From Porticoccus sp. (lineage in GTDB: Bacteria; Pseudomonadota; Gammaproteobacteria; Pseudomonadales; Porticoccaceae), in the NCBI GenBank assembly GCA_011049795.1, contig DRHD01000393.1:1-9196 (forward strand): 9,196 nucleotides of DNA. Direction: 5' to 3'. Under the pieces are notes generated by a model. The model saw only the letters and a list, made by a program, of their open reading frames with translations, was not told where the DNA came from and did not search any database. A program made the position numbers and the translations under genes. Positions 1 through 7,440 of this stretch are shown here, one piece after another; within the stretch, counting starts at the first letter, position 1; each line of letters starts with the position of its first letter.

Positions 1-2
1 GG

Positions 3-161
3 GAGTTGGGGGTACTGATCTTCTTGTTATCTTTCATGAGTGCTTATTTCCTACCGGGTACGGCTGTCGTTATTGCTTACCTTGCTATGATTAATATGTT
101 GGGTATTAGTAATGTTCAGCACTATGATTTTGCGGCGATGATGAAATTAAGGCGACTGTAG
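3..161 (+). pseudogene. Fragment of a FUSC-family transporter (C-terminal half), inverted relative to the adjacent FUSC gene
   Basis: The frame is open from the left edge to TAG at 159-161 and gives about 52 residues. There are two hydrophobic stretches (GVLIFLLSFMSAYF and AVVIAYLAMINMLGI), then SNVQHYDFAAMM. A motif of the form N-x-Q-x-Y-D-F-A just after a membrane segment is typical of the second membrane half of FUSC proteins (fusaric acid resistance / aromatic acid efflux family). This is exactly the part missing from the truncated FUSC gene on the opposite strand at 106-1362. Similarity plausibly stops after the codons at 138-143; the last residues (KLRRL) read as antisense of the other gene. 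I infer that this is the displaced, inverted tail of the same gene, separated from the other piece by a few dozen missing residues. A second FUSC gene truncated at the window edge is possible but less economical. Confidence 0.6.
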
Positions 162-1362
162 GTAACAACTGCATCCATGCAATATGGCCGGGAGGGTCTA
201 AATATATCCATAGCAGCATCCCCACCCATAAAGAAGCAACAACGAATAACGCTGAATGAACTCGATCAGGATCAAGAGATAAAACAGACTTCGGAGCTCG
301 ATGTGGCATAGTCATCGGCGTTGCCCCCATACCATCAACTGGGCGCAATGCTCCTTTTATAAAATCTGTACAACGATGAAGATCATTAAATAGAACCTCT
401 ATAGCGGCTCTCTGGAAATGATCTAGGTCGCCTATCAATTCTTTATTTAGATTTAAAACTACTGGTTGTAATGGGTAGACCGACACGCCTTCCTCTGACG
501 CTATTAGTTCTTCCGTGAACAAACGGTCCAGCTCTGTAAACAATGGTTCCAAAGTGGGCATTATTAGAGAAATATTAATTCCATGAAGATCGGGCAAACC
601 AGCGTCAAGACGCGCGAGTATTGTAATATAAGCCTGAGATAACTCTCTACGTCGCTGCCAATAGGGGAATTGACGCCTTACCCCAAGACTTTCGAAATTC
701 GCCGCTTCGACAGACTGCCCAAACTGCGCTAGGGTTTTTATCGCCTCTTCATGAGCGGTATGAAAATTAACGGCCGTTTCTTGATCATTTAATTTTGAGC
801 GATATATATCCAGAAGTTGCTGCTGTGCGCCAACCAATCTTCGGCCGTTCTTCTGTAAGTTATCAATATTGGACCGCGGCCACAGAAACACTGAGATCAA
901 TGTCCATATGCCAATACCTGCCAGAGTCTCTAACGCTCGATAGGCAGCAAATTCAAAAGAATCTGCCGGTGATTGAACGGGAGCCGTGACAATCATCAAG
1001 GTTACAAAGCCGGTAACAAACCATGTGTACTGCCCCTGTTTACCCGTCATTTTATAGGCTACAAAGAACAGAAATATTGATAACGACAGCAACATCAACC
1101 ATCGATCTTGGGGAAATAATGCGATAAAAAACAAACCCGCCAAAAGCGCCAAAAACGTCCCTTTGGCACGCAACACCCCTTTACCCAAGGACTGCCCTAT
1201 GTCACCCAAAGAAATTACCGCGACTGAAATCGCCACCCAACTTGGACTTAGCCAAGAAAACCGCATGGCCACGTAATAGCTAAGCACCATAGCCAAGCTA
1301 ACCTTGATGGCATGCTTAGCCTTTAAGGACAAAGAAGGGATAAGGTTAATATTTTTGCTCAC
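106..1362 (-). CDS. FUSC-family inner-membrane transporter, 3'-truncated
   Basis: The 418-residue product has the N-terminal membrane half of a FUSC protein: about six hydrophobic segments between residues 20 and 161, ending in FLWPR. A soluble, probably cytoplasmic region follows (about 162-365), then the first segment of the second membrane half (about 371-388) ending in IYLDPPG. Characterised members (AaeB, fusaric acid resistance proteins) export aromatic acids; the substrate here is unknown. Full-length members usually run to about 650-720 residues with two membrane halves, so this one stops early in the second half. The last dozen residues (SSSPQNHSAEHY) are antisense of a FUSC-like fragment on the plus strand and are probably not genuine. 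The start is GTG at 1360-1362: an in-frame TGA lies six codons upstream and no ATG intervenes. A GAGGG sequence lies about 12 nt upstream, a long spacing. The gene is 220 bp downstream of an outer-membrane protein gene on the same strand and could be co-transcribed with it. Family call is firm; truncation cause is open. Confidence 0.85.
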   Translation of the reverse strand: MSKNINLIPSLSLKAKHAIKVSLAMVLSYYVAMRFSWLSPSWVAISVAVISLGDIGQSLGKGVLRAKGTFLALLAGLFFIALFPQDRWLMLLSLSIFLFFVAYKMTGKQGQYTWFVTGFVTLMIVTAPVQSPADSFEFAAYRALETLAGIGIWTLISVFLWPRSNIDNLQKNGRRLVGAQQQLLDIYRSKLNDQETAVNFHTAHEEAIKTLAQFGQSVEAANFESLGVRRQFPYWQRRRELSQAYITILARLDAGLPDLHGINISLIMPTLEPLFTELDRLFTEELIASEEGVSVYPLQPVVLNLNKELIGDLDHFQRAAIEVLFNDLHRCTDFIKGALRPVDGMGATPMTMPHRAPKSVLSLDPDRVHSALFVVASLWVGMLLWIYLDPPGHIAWMQLLPTVALISSSPQNHSAEHY

Positions 1363-1582
1363 AATAACAGGCCGCCCTCAACGCTACTTTTTATATTTCG
1401 GTTGTCGAATATCGAGGAATAAAACTAAGAAAAGTTGAGCGATTAATACTTAATGAGTCGGTTGACGACGGGTATGACTCGCTGGTAGAGGCAGAAAGAG
1501 CACTATTAGAGATGCTAGCCAGAATAATTTCTCCTACAGTAGATCAACAACCACACCACTTCTTATGTTTCAGGCCCCAATA

Positions 1583-2464
1583 CTACTTGGGGAACAAAAA
1601 ACTAAAGCTTATTTTAGCCGTCCACTCAGCGGCACCAACGTTATCATCTACCGGATTGTAGTACGCCCCACCAAAAATATTGACAGCCTGACTTCCAAAA
1701 TGAACGACCTTGCCGACTCTAGGACCAATGGGTAAAGTCCATTTATCAGTCACATCATTATATGTCCATGGAACATCCTGTAAGCCAACATACCACCCGT
1801 CCTCTAAGAACTTATTGAAAATAGGTTGAATATTAAGCTGAGCGACATTCTCTCGGTCATCATCCCCAGCAAAATTCCAAAGACCATAGAACATAACACC
1901 AGACATTTGCCCTTTGGTTTTTAAATTAATATAAACCATTGCAGGACCTGCAGACCACTGCTCACTACCAAGCTCATCCTCTGTGGCTGTAGGGAGGCTT
2001 AGGGCGGGCCCAATACCAAACATCTCACCTTTACGGCCAGTCTCAGGCAAAGCAAAGGCGAGGAAAACGGTATCACCAAGACCACTCTGCGAACCAACAC
2101 CTGGCAAATCAGGTGATCTGATATAGGGGACTGTTGTTCTTGTAATCATTTTAGGGACAGACTTAAAAGGGAGGTCCACAGGTATTACAGGCTGAATGAT
2201 CCCAGCATTCGTATGGCCATCCATTCCATAAACGTGACCACTATATTGACTTTGAACTTGTACCTGAATTAAATCACCAATTGGGTTAGTCGCTTTAGAC
2301 GCAAGCGCCTCATGGTGCTCATCAGATTCATGGCCCGCAGGAGGGTTACTGGACGCATGCGCTTCATGGTGCTCAGTTCCATGGCCCCCAGCAAGTTCTT
2401 CACTTGCCATAGTGCCTAATGAAATTGAACCTACCAATACACTCGTTGCAATTTTTTTTAGCAT
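1583..2464 (-). CDS. Predicted outer-membrane beta-barrel protein (MetA-pathway / 'transporter' type) with His-rich N-terminus
   Basis: The 293-residue product begins with a signal peptide: basic MLKK, a hydrophobic stretch to about residue 18, and a likely cleavage after GTMA (residue 20). Residues 26-56 are rich in His and Glu (GHGTEHHEAHAS and GHESDEHHEALAS). From about residue 60 the sequence alternates polar and hydrophobic residues like beta-strands and ends in FSFLFPK, a C-terminus typical of an outer-membrane barrel. Internal blocks (LSLPTATEDELGSEQWSAGP, WNFAGDDDR, QPIFNKF, WTLPIGPRVGKVV) match my recollection of the family often annotated 'transporter' or 'neuromedin U' (Phenol_MetA_deg-like). 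Function in that family is poorly defined; passage of hydrophobic or aromatic compounds is only suggested. The His-rich segment would sit in the periplasm and could bind divalent metal; this is inference. ATG at 2462-2464 follows AAGGA and GGGG sequences. The upstream 230 bp show no convincing promoter. Confidence 0.75.
   Translation of the reverse strand: MLKKIATSVLVGSISLGTMASEELAGGHGTEHHEAHASSNPPAGHESDEHHEALASKATNPIGDLIQVQVQSQYSGHVYGMDGHTNAGIIQPVIPVDLPFKSVPKMITRTTVPYIRSPDLPGVGSQSGLGDTVFLAFALPETGRKGEMFGIGPALSLPTATEDELGSEQWSAGPAMVYINLKTKGQMSGVMFYGLWNFAGDDDRENVAQLNIQPIFNKFLEDGWYVGLQDVPWTYNDVTDKWTLPIGPRVGKVVHFGSQAVNIFGGAYYNPVDDNVGAAEWTAKISFSFLFPK
2298..2398 (-). repeat. Two-copy 54-bp tandem repeat encoding the His/Glu-rich segment
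   Basis: Two imperfect direct copies lie head to tail, starting at 2298 (GACGCAAGCGCCTCATGGTG on the plus strand) and 2352 (GACGCATGCGCTTCATGGTG). The period is 54 bp, so the reading frame is kept. Each copy encodes a unit of the form GH-x(3)-EHHEA-x-AS. Most differences between copies are single-base changes. This looks like an in-frame duplication that lengthened a metal-binding-like linker between the signal peptide and the barrel. Confidence 0.8.
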
Positions 2465-2699
2465 ATCCCCACGATCCTTTTATACCGAAACAAATAGCCT
2501 TAATTTTTAGTGTAGTACCAAAGTCCCTAAAAAGAGCTTCCCCTATCAATAAAGCCGATATAAGAGGTGTAAAGTTTTGTTTTATTTTTTGGCCCTCGTA
2601 TCGATCCGAACCATCATAAATTGAAAATTTGTCACGCTGAGAGCTCAACACTAAAACAAGTGGCAGGAGAATTGGAGAAAATTGTCGGGGCCTGAAAGC

Positions 2700-2734
2700 A
2701 AAAACCCCCGTGGTTTTTGACCCACGAGGGTTTT
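2700..2734 (-). terminator. Rho-independent terminator downstream of tRNA-Ala
   Basis: On the minus strand AAAACCCTCGTGG pairs with CCACGGGGGTTTT (13 pairs with one T-G wobble) around an 8-nt loop, and a T-rich tail (TTTTTGCTTT) follows. It starts 15 bp after the tRNA CCA end, so it ends the tRNA transcript and possibly a gltX-tRNA read-through. The plus-strand side also ends in TTTT, so weak bidirectional activity is possible. Confidence 0.85.
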
Positions 2735-2749
2735 AGTTACTGCATGATA

Positions 2750-2825
2750 TGGTGGAGCCTAGCGGGATCGAACCGCTGACCTCAACACTGCCAGTGTTGC
2801 GCTCTCCCAGCTGAGCTAAGGCCCC
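2750..2825 (-). tRNA. tRNA-Ala (anticodon GGC)
   Basis: The minus strand reads GGGGCCTTAGCTCAG at the 5' end and AGGCTCC-A-CCA at the 3' end, giving 76 nt with encoded CCA. The acceptor stem pairs GGGGCCT with AGGCTCC, with one G-U pair. The anticodon arm is CAACA-CTGGCAG-TGTTG, so the anticodon is GGC, which reads GCC and GCU alanine codons. The T arm (GCGG-TTCGATC-CCGC) is canonical. tRNA-Ala(GGC) genes next to gltX are known in gammaproteobacteria (E. coli alaW/alaX). It lies 136 bp downstream of gltX on the same strand and is followed by a strong terminator. Confidence 0.97.
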
Positions 2826-2841
2826 AAAATCTGTTGCTGGT

Positions 2842-2860
2842 AAAACCTTAAACAGGTTTT
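2842..2860 (-). other. AT-rich hairpin between gltX and tRNA-Ala
   Basis: AAAACCT and AGGTTTT form a perfect 7-bp stem around a 5-nt loop. Only two pairs are G-C and the T run is part of the stem, so it is at best a weak terminator for gltX or a processing hairpin just before the tRNA 5' end at 2825. Function is not established. Confidence 0.3.
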
Positions 2861-2910
2861 ATTTCTCTTTATGAACTCAGCTGTAACCCGCTGCACCCAA
2901 AGGGCATAAA

Positions 2911-2926
2911 AGCTAAGGCCCCAAAA
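2911..2926 (-). repeat. Duplicated 5' end of tRNA-Ala (16-bp direct repeat)
   Basis: The 16 bases AGCTAAGGCCCCAAAA at 2911-2926 are identical to 2814-2829, which span the first 12 nt of the tRNA (GGGGCCTTAGCT on the minus strand) plus 4 nt upstream. The match ends abruptly on both sides, and no other tRNA arm can be recognised at 2827-2910. It lies between gltX and the intact tRNA. It could be what remains of a second tandem tRNA-Ala copy after deletion, or a recombination scar; no integrase or phage gene is in the window. Confidence 0.7.
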
Positions 2927-2961
2927 GAAGCTGCGCATTTTAGGCACAGGCCCTAAGAGAG

Positions 2962-4476
2962 TCAAGCCTGTTCTTCGGGATGTTTTACTCTGTTAGCACA
3001 GATTTGCTGGTACTCTTTATCCCATTTTTTAAGTTGTTTTTTAGAGACCCCTCCAGCGGCTTCTAGAGCATGTCTGATACGGGCCCTCACTAGATCAGGG
3101 CCAAGAATAGCCATGGCATCAAATAGCGGTGGACCCGAAGGACCGCCTGTAACCGCGACAAATAGCGGGAACAGGAAATCTTTGAGTTTTAGGTCCACAG
3201 CCAACGCGATTTGATTCAATTCATTGTACAGACCATCACGGGTCCAGTGGCGTAACCCATCAAGTCTCCAGGCACTGTATTGGAGCACTCTGCGGATCAT
3301 GTCATTCTCCAGCTTCTTATGCTCAAAACTGGCCTCACTCAGGGTGGGCATGCCTGAGAGCATAAAACCAAGTAATGGCGCGATATCAGAGAACTTTTCA
3401 ACGCGTTCTTTAATCAGCGGAATCATTCGAGACAAATTGTCGCGGTTAATGGCCCAATCAGCTACGCGGCTTGCAAACTCACTGTCATCCAAGTCTTCAC
3501 GAATCCAGCAGCCATTAAGCCAGTCGAGCTTTTCTGTATCAAAAACCGGCCCACCCAAGTGCACATTGTTAATATCAAAATTATCCAGCATTTCTTGAAG
3601 GGTAAACTTTTCAGCCTCATTGGGCATTGACCACCCCATCCGTCCCAGATAATTGATCACCGCTTCCGGGAGGTAACCCATTTCACGATAATAATTAATA
3701 CTGGTAGGGTTTTTACGTTTGCTAAGCTTGCTCTTATCCGTGTTTCTTAACAGCGGCATATGACACAGCTGGGGCATATCCCAGCCAAAATACTCATAGA
3801 GTAGTTGGTGCTTTGGTGCAGAATTGATCCATTCTTCACCGCGAATCACATGGGTAATTTCCATCAAATGGTCATCGACCACATTGGCCAGATGATAAGT
3901 CGGCATACCATCGGCTTTCAGAAGCACCTGCATATCAATTTGAGCCCAGGGTATCTCTATTTCACCCCGCAGCATGTCATTAAATTTACAGCTGCCCTCT
4001 TCCGGTATTTTCATCCGGATAACATAAGGTACACCATCGGCGAGTCGTTCCTGCACATCAGCAGGGGAAAGGCCCAAGCTACGTCCATCGTATTTGGGGG
4101 TTTCACCGCGAGCCATTTGCTCCTTGCGCATATCGTCCAATTCCTTTGGCGTGGCAAAGCAATAGAACGCATGGCCTTTATCCACCAGCTCCATCACATG
4201 CTGGTGGTAAATATCCATTCGTTCACTTTGTCGATAAGGGCCGAACTTACCACCTACATCGGGCCCTTCTGACCAATCGAGTCCAAGCCAGCGCAGTGAA
4301 TCAAAAATCATTTGTTCCGACTCACTCGTACTGCGAGTCTGGTCAGTATCTTCAATGCGAAGAATGAATTCACCACCCAAACTACGGGCGAAACAAAGAT
4401 TAAACAACGCAATGTAGGCTGTGCCTACATGGGGGTCACCGGTGGGTGAAGGAGCAATACGAGTTCGAACTGACAT
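2962..4476 (-). CDS. gltX: Glutamyl-tRNA synthetase
   Basis: The 504-residue cytosolic class I aminoacyl-tRNA synthetase joins glutamate to tRNA-Glu using ATP, supplying protein synthesis and, through Glu-tRNA, tetrapyrrole synthesis. The N-terminal motif [15 protein letters not shown] contains the HIGH-type signature HVGT (residues 16-19). [10 protein letters not shown] (40-49) is the classic glutamate-site block, and [10 protein letters not shown] (from 250) is the KMSKS-type loop. The rest is the stem-contact and alpha-helical anticodon-binding region, ending near [11 protein letters not shown]. Length is normal or slightly long for bacterial GluRS. The region where some GluRS carry a Cys-rich zinc site has only one cysteine (YCF, about 105-107), so this appears to be the zinc-free type. 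ATG at 4474-4476 begins the canonical [14 protein letters not shown]-terminus, with a GGCGGA sequence about 11 nt upstream. The downstream tRNA-Ala neighbour supports a housekeeping context. Confidence 0.97.
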   Translation of the reverse strand: MSVRTRIAPSPTGDPHVGTAYIALFNLCFARSLGGEFILRIEDTDQTRSTSESEQMIFDSLRWLGLDWSEGPDVGGKFGPYRQSERMDIYHQHVMELVDKGHAFYCFATPKELDDMRKEQMARGETPKYDGRSLGLSPADVQERLADGVPYVIRMKIPEEGSCKFNDMLRGEIEIPWAQIDMQVLLKADGMPTYHLANVVDDHLMEITHVIRGEEWINSAPKHQLLYEYFGWDMPQLCHMPLLRNTDKSKLSKRKNPTSINYYREMGYLPEAVINYLGRMGWSMPNEAEKFTLQEMLDNFDINNVHLGGPVFDTEKLDWLNGCWIREDLDDSEFASRVADWAINRDNLSRMIPLIKERVEKFSDIAPLLGFMLSGMPTLSEASFEHKKLENDMIRRVLQYSAWRLDGLRHWTRDGLYNELNQIALAVDLKLKDFLFPLFVAVTGGPSGPPLFDAMAILGPDLVRARIRHALEAAGGVSKKQLKKWDKEYQQICANRVKHPEEQA

Positions 4477-4537
4477 GGATAATTAATTCCGCCAAGCTGA
4501 GAGAGTTAGATGGTTATATCATCAAATAATGGCAGTT

Positions 4538-4543
4538 ATTATA
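4538..4543 (-). promoter_or_regulatory. Possible -10 element of the gltX promoter
   Basis: A perfect TATAAT lies on the minus strand about 61 bp upstream of the gltX ATG, in the 79-bp gap after lapD. No good -35 is found at normal spacing: TTGAAT occurs, but only 14 bp upstream and inside the end of lapD. It may be a real start site, or gltX may also be read from lapD; no terminator separates the two genes. Confidence 0.35.
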
Positions 4544-4555
4544 CGCGGATCAACA

Positions 4556-6523
4556 CTATTCAACAGGTTTAGGCTGGAGCTTCCCAAGGAAATAACCCTG
4601 AGCGGCATCAACACCCAGTTCGGCTAATTGTTTCCATTCCAACTCGCTCTCAACACCCTCCAACCACAATTGAACATCACGACTATGAGCCAGTTGAACC
4701 AACGATCGTATATAGAACTGGTTATCAGGGTTTTGGTCGAGTTCACGGAGGAAGCTACGGTGAACCTTTAAATGGTGAAGCGGTAAGCTACTCAGGTAGC
4801 CAAAGGCGGATGATTTCAGGCCAAAGCCCTCTATGGCAAGTGATGCGCTACATTTTTGAGTGAGATCAACGAGCTGTCTAGTAGACTGTTCGTCGACTTT
4901 TTCACCAAATTCAGACACCTCAAATATAAGCTTACTGGCCAACTCTCGCTGTGAAACCAGAAAGGATTCGAGCCATGCCATAAAGCTTTTAGTTTGCACG
5001 GAAATCTTAGACAAATTGACGCAAAGTTTAGTGGTGAAAACCTGTTCGCGATTGGTTGAGGCCAAGGACTCCAGAATTAACTGGTCAAGTTGTGGCATTA
5101 AACCCAACCGCTCGGCAACAGGAAGAACTACAGCGGCGGTTAACAGCTCTTCACCATCAATAAACCGTACAAACACCTTATTAGCTACAACGGTTTTATT
5201 GGGGATCTGCATGACCGGCTGATAATACAAAGTTGCCAAGTGATGTTTGATAGATTTCTCTAAAAATACCTGCCAATCCTGCAACGTACGCCCGAGAACG
5301 GGCATCTCTTCGCCCTGTATATCCGAAAATTTTACCCACTGGTTGTTGGTCTCTTCCAGCTTAGCCTGGCGTAATGCAATGTCCGCTTCAGCCAACATCT
5401 CTGAACCACTGGAAACCTCCGTTTTATAGGTATAACCCATATGAAAGTAGAGTGGACACTTGTCCTGGTGAAGCCAATTAATGCCCTGTGCAGCATGAAA
5501 TATAGCTCCGGCCATGTCTTCACCCTCCTGAGCCGTCACATCGGGAAGAAACACAGTAAACTCTTGCCCTTGCCTTCTAGCTACCAACGCATGAGGATTA
5601 GCCAAAACAGCTGTATGAAGAGACTCGCCAATGGTTTTGAGTAAAGTATTTCCCTCTGCACGACCGGCATAATCATTAACCCTGGCAATATCACTGACGG
5701 TGACAATCAGCAATCCACCCGCATGAATCCCGGCTTCTTTATCATCAACAAAACTATTAAAGCGATTATCAAAGTCGCTGCGATTAGAAAGCCCCGTAAC
5801 GGGATCACGAAATGATTGCTTCTGTAACTGCCCGATTGTCGCCAGCTGTTCGTCAAAGATTTCTTTGAGATGCTGAGCCATTCGATTCATCGCCAAGACC
5901 ACACTTTTCAGTTCACGGGTTTTGGGAATATTCTCTTGTATAACAAAGCGTTTTTCATAGATATCGTTAGCTTGTCTTTCTACTTGCCTTAACGGTTCAA
6001 GCAACCACTTGAGTGCGAGATAAGCCAGCAGACAAACCAGTAAAGTAATACCCGCAAACCAACCAAGCTGAGTCGTCGTTACTTGCCAGAGCTTTGAATA
6101 CGCCTGCCCCGGGTGGCTGACGACAGTTAGCACACCCATTTGAGACCAACCTGAAGATACTTCAGCTTTTCCCTCTGGTGAAGGTAAAGGCATCATCGAA
6201 ACAAACCAGTCGGGAACTGTTTCTATGGATACAGGAAACTTTCGGTCAATCACAATATTCTGTTCAAGATCAGTAAAGTAAATACGTTGGTAATAACCGC
6301 TATCGGATACTGCATTGAACATGGTGTCCATTGTCGCAATATCTTCATCCTGCGCGGCCTGTGTCATTGATAGCGCAAGAGCCGTAGCCGTATCCTGCGC
6401 ATGCACTTCCATTTGATCTTCGACCAACAGGCGATTGTTATGGAGGGTGAACACGGTATTACCTGCATAAAGACAGGCAAACAAGATCACTACGGCAATA
6501 ATCAACTGACGAAACAGTGTCAC
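4556..6523 (-). CDS. lapD: LapD-type c-di-GMP receptor (periplasmic sensor output, HAMP, degenerate GGDEF and EAL)
   Basis: The 655-residue inner-membrane protein has this order: TM1 (about 5-27), a periplasmic domain (about 28-150), TM2 (about 152-173), HAMP plus signalling helix (about 174-235), GGDEF (about 238-400) and EAL (about 410-650). The N-terminus closely resembles Pseudomonas LapD (HAQDTATALALS, DSGYY, VPDWF, VVSHP, KLW). GW at 125-126 matches the periplasmic tryptophan that contacts LapG in studied LapD. Both catalytic sites are altered: GGDEF is QGQEF (318-322), EAL is KVF (449-451), the DDFG metal site is EGFG (565-568), and the usual KID is KVH (586-588). VNLS, FEVSE, EGVE and AQGY remain. 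It should therefore bind c-di-GMP without making or cleaving it, and hold LapG when bound. It starts at GTG (6521-6523) with a strong AAGGAAGG five bases upstream, and is divergent from lapG. LapD family is near certain; physiological output is inferred. Confidence 0.93.
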   Translation of the reverse strand: MTLFRQLIIAVVILFACLYAGNTVFTLHNNRLLVEDQMEVHAQDTATALALSMTQAAQDEDIATMDTMFNAVSDSGYYQRIYFTDLEQNIVIDRKFPVSIETVPDWFVSMMPLPSPEGKAEVSSGWSQMGVLTVVSHPGQAYSKLWQVTTTQLGWFAGITLLVCLLAYLALKWLLEPLRQVERQANDIYEKRFVIQENIPKTRELKSVVLAMNRMAQHLKEIFDEQLATIGQLQKQSFRDPVTGLSNRSDFDNRFNSFVDDKEAGIHAGGLLIVTVSDIARVNDYAGRAEGNTLLKTIGESLHTAVLANPHALVARRQGQEFTVFLPDVTAQEGEDMAGAIFHAAQGINWLHQDKCPLYFHMGYTYKTEVSSGSEMLAEADIALRQAKLEETNNQWVKFSDIQGEEMPVLGRTLQDWQVFLEKSIKHHLATLYYQPVMQIPNKTVVANKVFVRFIDGEELLTAAVVLPVAERLGLMPQLDQLILESLASTNREQVFTTKLCVNLSKISVQTKSFMAWLESFLVSQRELASKLIFEVSEFGEKVDEQSTRQLVDLTQKCSASLAIEGFGLKSSAFGYLSSLPLHHLKVHRSFLRELDQNPDNQFYIRSLVQLAHSRDVQLWLEGVESELEWKQLAELGVDAAQGYFLGKLQPKPVE

Positions 6524-6528
6524 GCGGC

Positions 6529-6536
6529 CCTTCCTT
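6529..6536 (-). promoter_or_regulatory. Shine-Dalgarno of lapD, supporting a GTG start
   Basis: AAGGAAGG on the minus strand is five bases before the GTG at 6521-6523. This strong site fixes the start at GTG, and the resulting protein begins MTLFRQL, in line with LapD N-termini. Confidence 0.8.
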
Positions 6537-6554
6537 TTTTATTCATTATCGACG

Positions 6555-6583
6555 AGTCTAATGCAATCAAGATCACTTGCCAA
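6555..6583 (-). promoter_or_regulatory. Candidate sigma-70 promoter of lapD
   Basis: On the minus strand TTGGCA (6578-6583, five of six consensus bases) is followed after exactly 17 bp by TAGACT (6555-6560, four of six). The start site would fall near 6548, about 25 nt before the GTG, leaving room for the ribosome site. It lies in the 177-bp divergent region shared with lapG. No comparably good promoter was found for lapG. Confidence 0.5.
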
Positions 6584-6700
6584 TTGAGAGCTACATCACA
6601 TTGGTAGACATTACCGAATAGCTACCTACTATGGGGTCTATGGTAAGATCAAACAACGCTAAATACTCGTGAAAAACGTCGTAAAAATAGGGTTTTTTAA

Positions 6701-7372
6701 ATGAAGTCAACGGGGAGGCCAACATTTAAAATCAGCATTGTCTGGCTCCCTATTGCCATCATTGGCCTATTCTCAGCAGCCATTGCTCAACATCAGGGGG
6801 TCAGTGAAAAACTACTCTCAAAAATTCGTCATCAATATGGTCCTACTGCCGAAACTCGTGTTCGCCACTGGGAAGGTTTAATTCACCAATATCAGAACAG
6901 CGACGATCGAAAAAAGCTTACTATCGTCAACAATTTTTTTAATGGTGCTCGTTTCGTCAGTGATGCCCAGCAGTGGAATAAGAACGATTATTGGGCAACC
7001 CCCCTGGAGTTTCTAGCTAATGATGCTGGCGACTGTGAAGACTTCTCCATTGCCAAATATTTCACCTTAAAAGATATGGGGCTGGATACCGCTAAATTGC
7101 GTATAACCTATGTCAAGGCCACAACGCTCAACCAAGCACATATGGTGTTGGCCTACTACGCCACACCGAGTGCCGAACCACTGATTCTCGATAATCTTAA
7201 TAAACAGATAAAACCCGCCAGTCAACGACGTGATCTACGGCCCGTGTATAGCTTTAATGCCGATAATCTTTGGTTAAACAAAACGCGAACTAAGCAATTA
7301 AAAGCAGGTAAACCTAGTCAGTTAAACTTATGGCGGGATTTAACAAACAGGATGCGGCGGGAATTATTATGA
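6701..7372 (+). CDS. lapG: LapG-type periplasmic calcium-dependent cysteine protease
   Basis: The 223-residue product has an N-terminal signal or anchor segment (hydrophobic about 11-29, ending SAAIAQ) and the bacterial transglutaminase-like cysteine protease fold (BTLCP, formerly DUF920). The catalytic triad is visible: Cys112 in NDAGDCEDF, His147 in QAHMVL and Asp164 in LILDN. The acidic neighbours Asp111 and Glu113 fit the calcium-binding positions of known LapG. In the Lap system this enzyme cuts the N-terminal retention module of a LapA-type adhesin after a di-alanine site, releasing it from the cell surface, unless c-di-GMP-bound LapD sequesters it. The ATG at 6701 follows an AGGG 8 nt upstream. 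It is divergent from lapD and converges with the adhesin gene, so regulator, protease and substrate are neighbours. In Pseudomonas lapG and lapD share a strand; here they do not. A bidirectional terminator follows. Confidence 0.93.
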   Translation: MKSTGRPTFKISIVWLPIAIIGLFSAAIAQHQGVSEKLLSKIRHQYGPTAETRVRHWEGLIHQYQNSDDRKKLTIVNNFFNGARFVSDAQQWNKNDYWATPLEFLANDAGDCEDFSIAKYFTLKDMGLDTAKLRITYVKATTLNQAHMVLAYYATPSAEPLILDNLNKQIKPASQRRDLRPVYSFNADNLWLNKTRTKQLKAGKPSQLNLWRDLTNRMRRELL

Positions 7373-7397
7373 GAACCATATCGACAAAAAAATAGGC

Positions 7398-7429
7398 AAA
7401 AAAAACCCCGGCAAAAGCCGGGGTTTTTT
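7398..7429. terminator. Bidirectional rho-independent terminator between lapG and the adhesin gene
   Basis: CCCCGGC (7406-7412) and GCCGGGG (7417-7423) form a perfect 7-bp G-C stem around an AAAA loop. It is flanked by an A run on the left and TTTTTT on the right, so each strand ends in a U tract. It lies 25 bp after the lapG stop and 11 bp beyond the adhesin stop, so it serves both convergent genes. Confidence 0.93.
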
Positions 7430-7440
7430 CGGGCTTATAT

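Noticed and set aside
1368..1676. Plus-strand open stretch between the FUSC and outer-membrane genes, protein-like in part (KVERLILNESVDDGYDSLVEAERALLEML).
   Set aside because: It has no ATG, GTG or TTG start with a ribosome site in the unique part, and its last third is antisense of the outer-membrane gene. It could be a gene remnant, but I cannot name a family.
2400..2651. Minus-strand 83-codon frame overlapping the start of the outer-membrane gene, and a plus-strand frame at 2419-2619.
   Set aside because: Both lie over the leader region and start of the outer-membrane gene in other frames, have no recognisable domain, and lack good ribosome sites.
2465..2699. Possible promoter for the outer-membrane gene (TTTACA, then TATTGA after about 16 bp).
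   Set aside because: The -10 match is poor and several equally weak AT-rich alternatives exist in this stretch.
3805..4272. Plus-strand 155-codon frame inside gltX.
   Set aside because: It is entirely antisense to strongly conserved synthetase coding sequence and shows no family features of its own.
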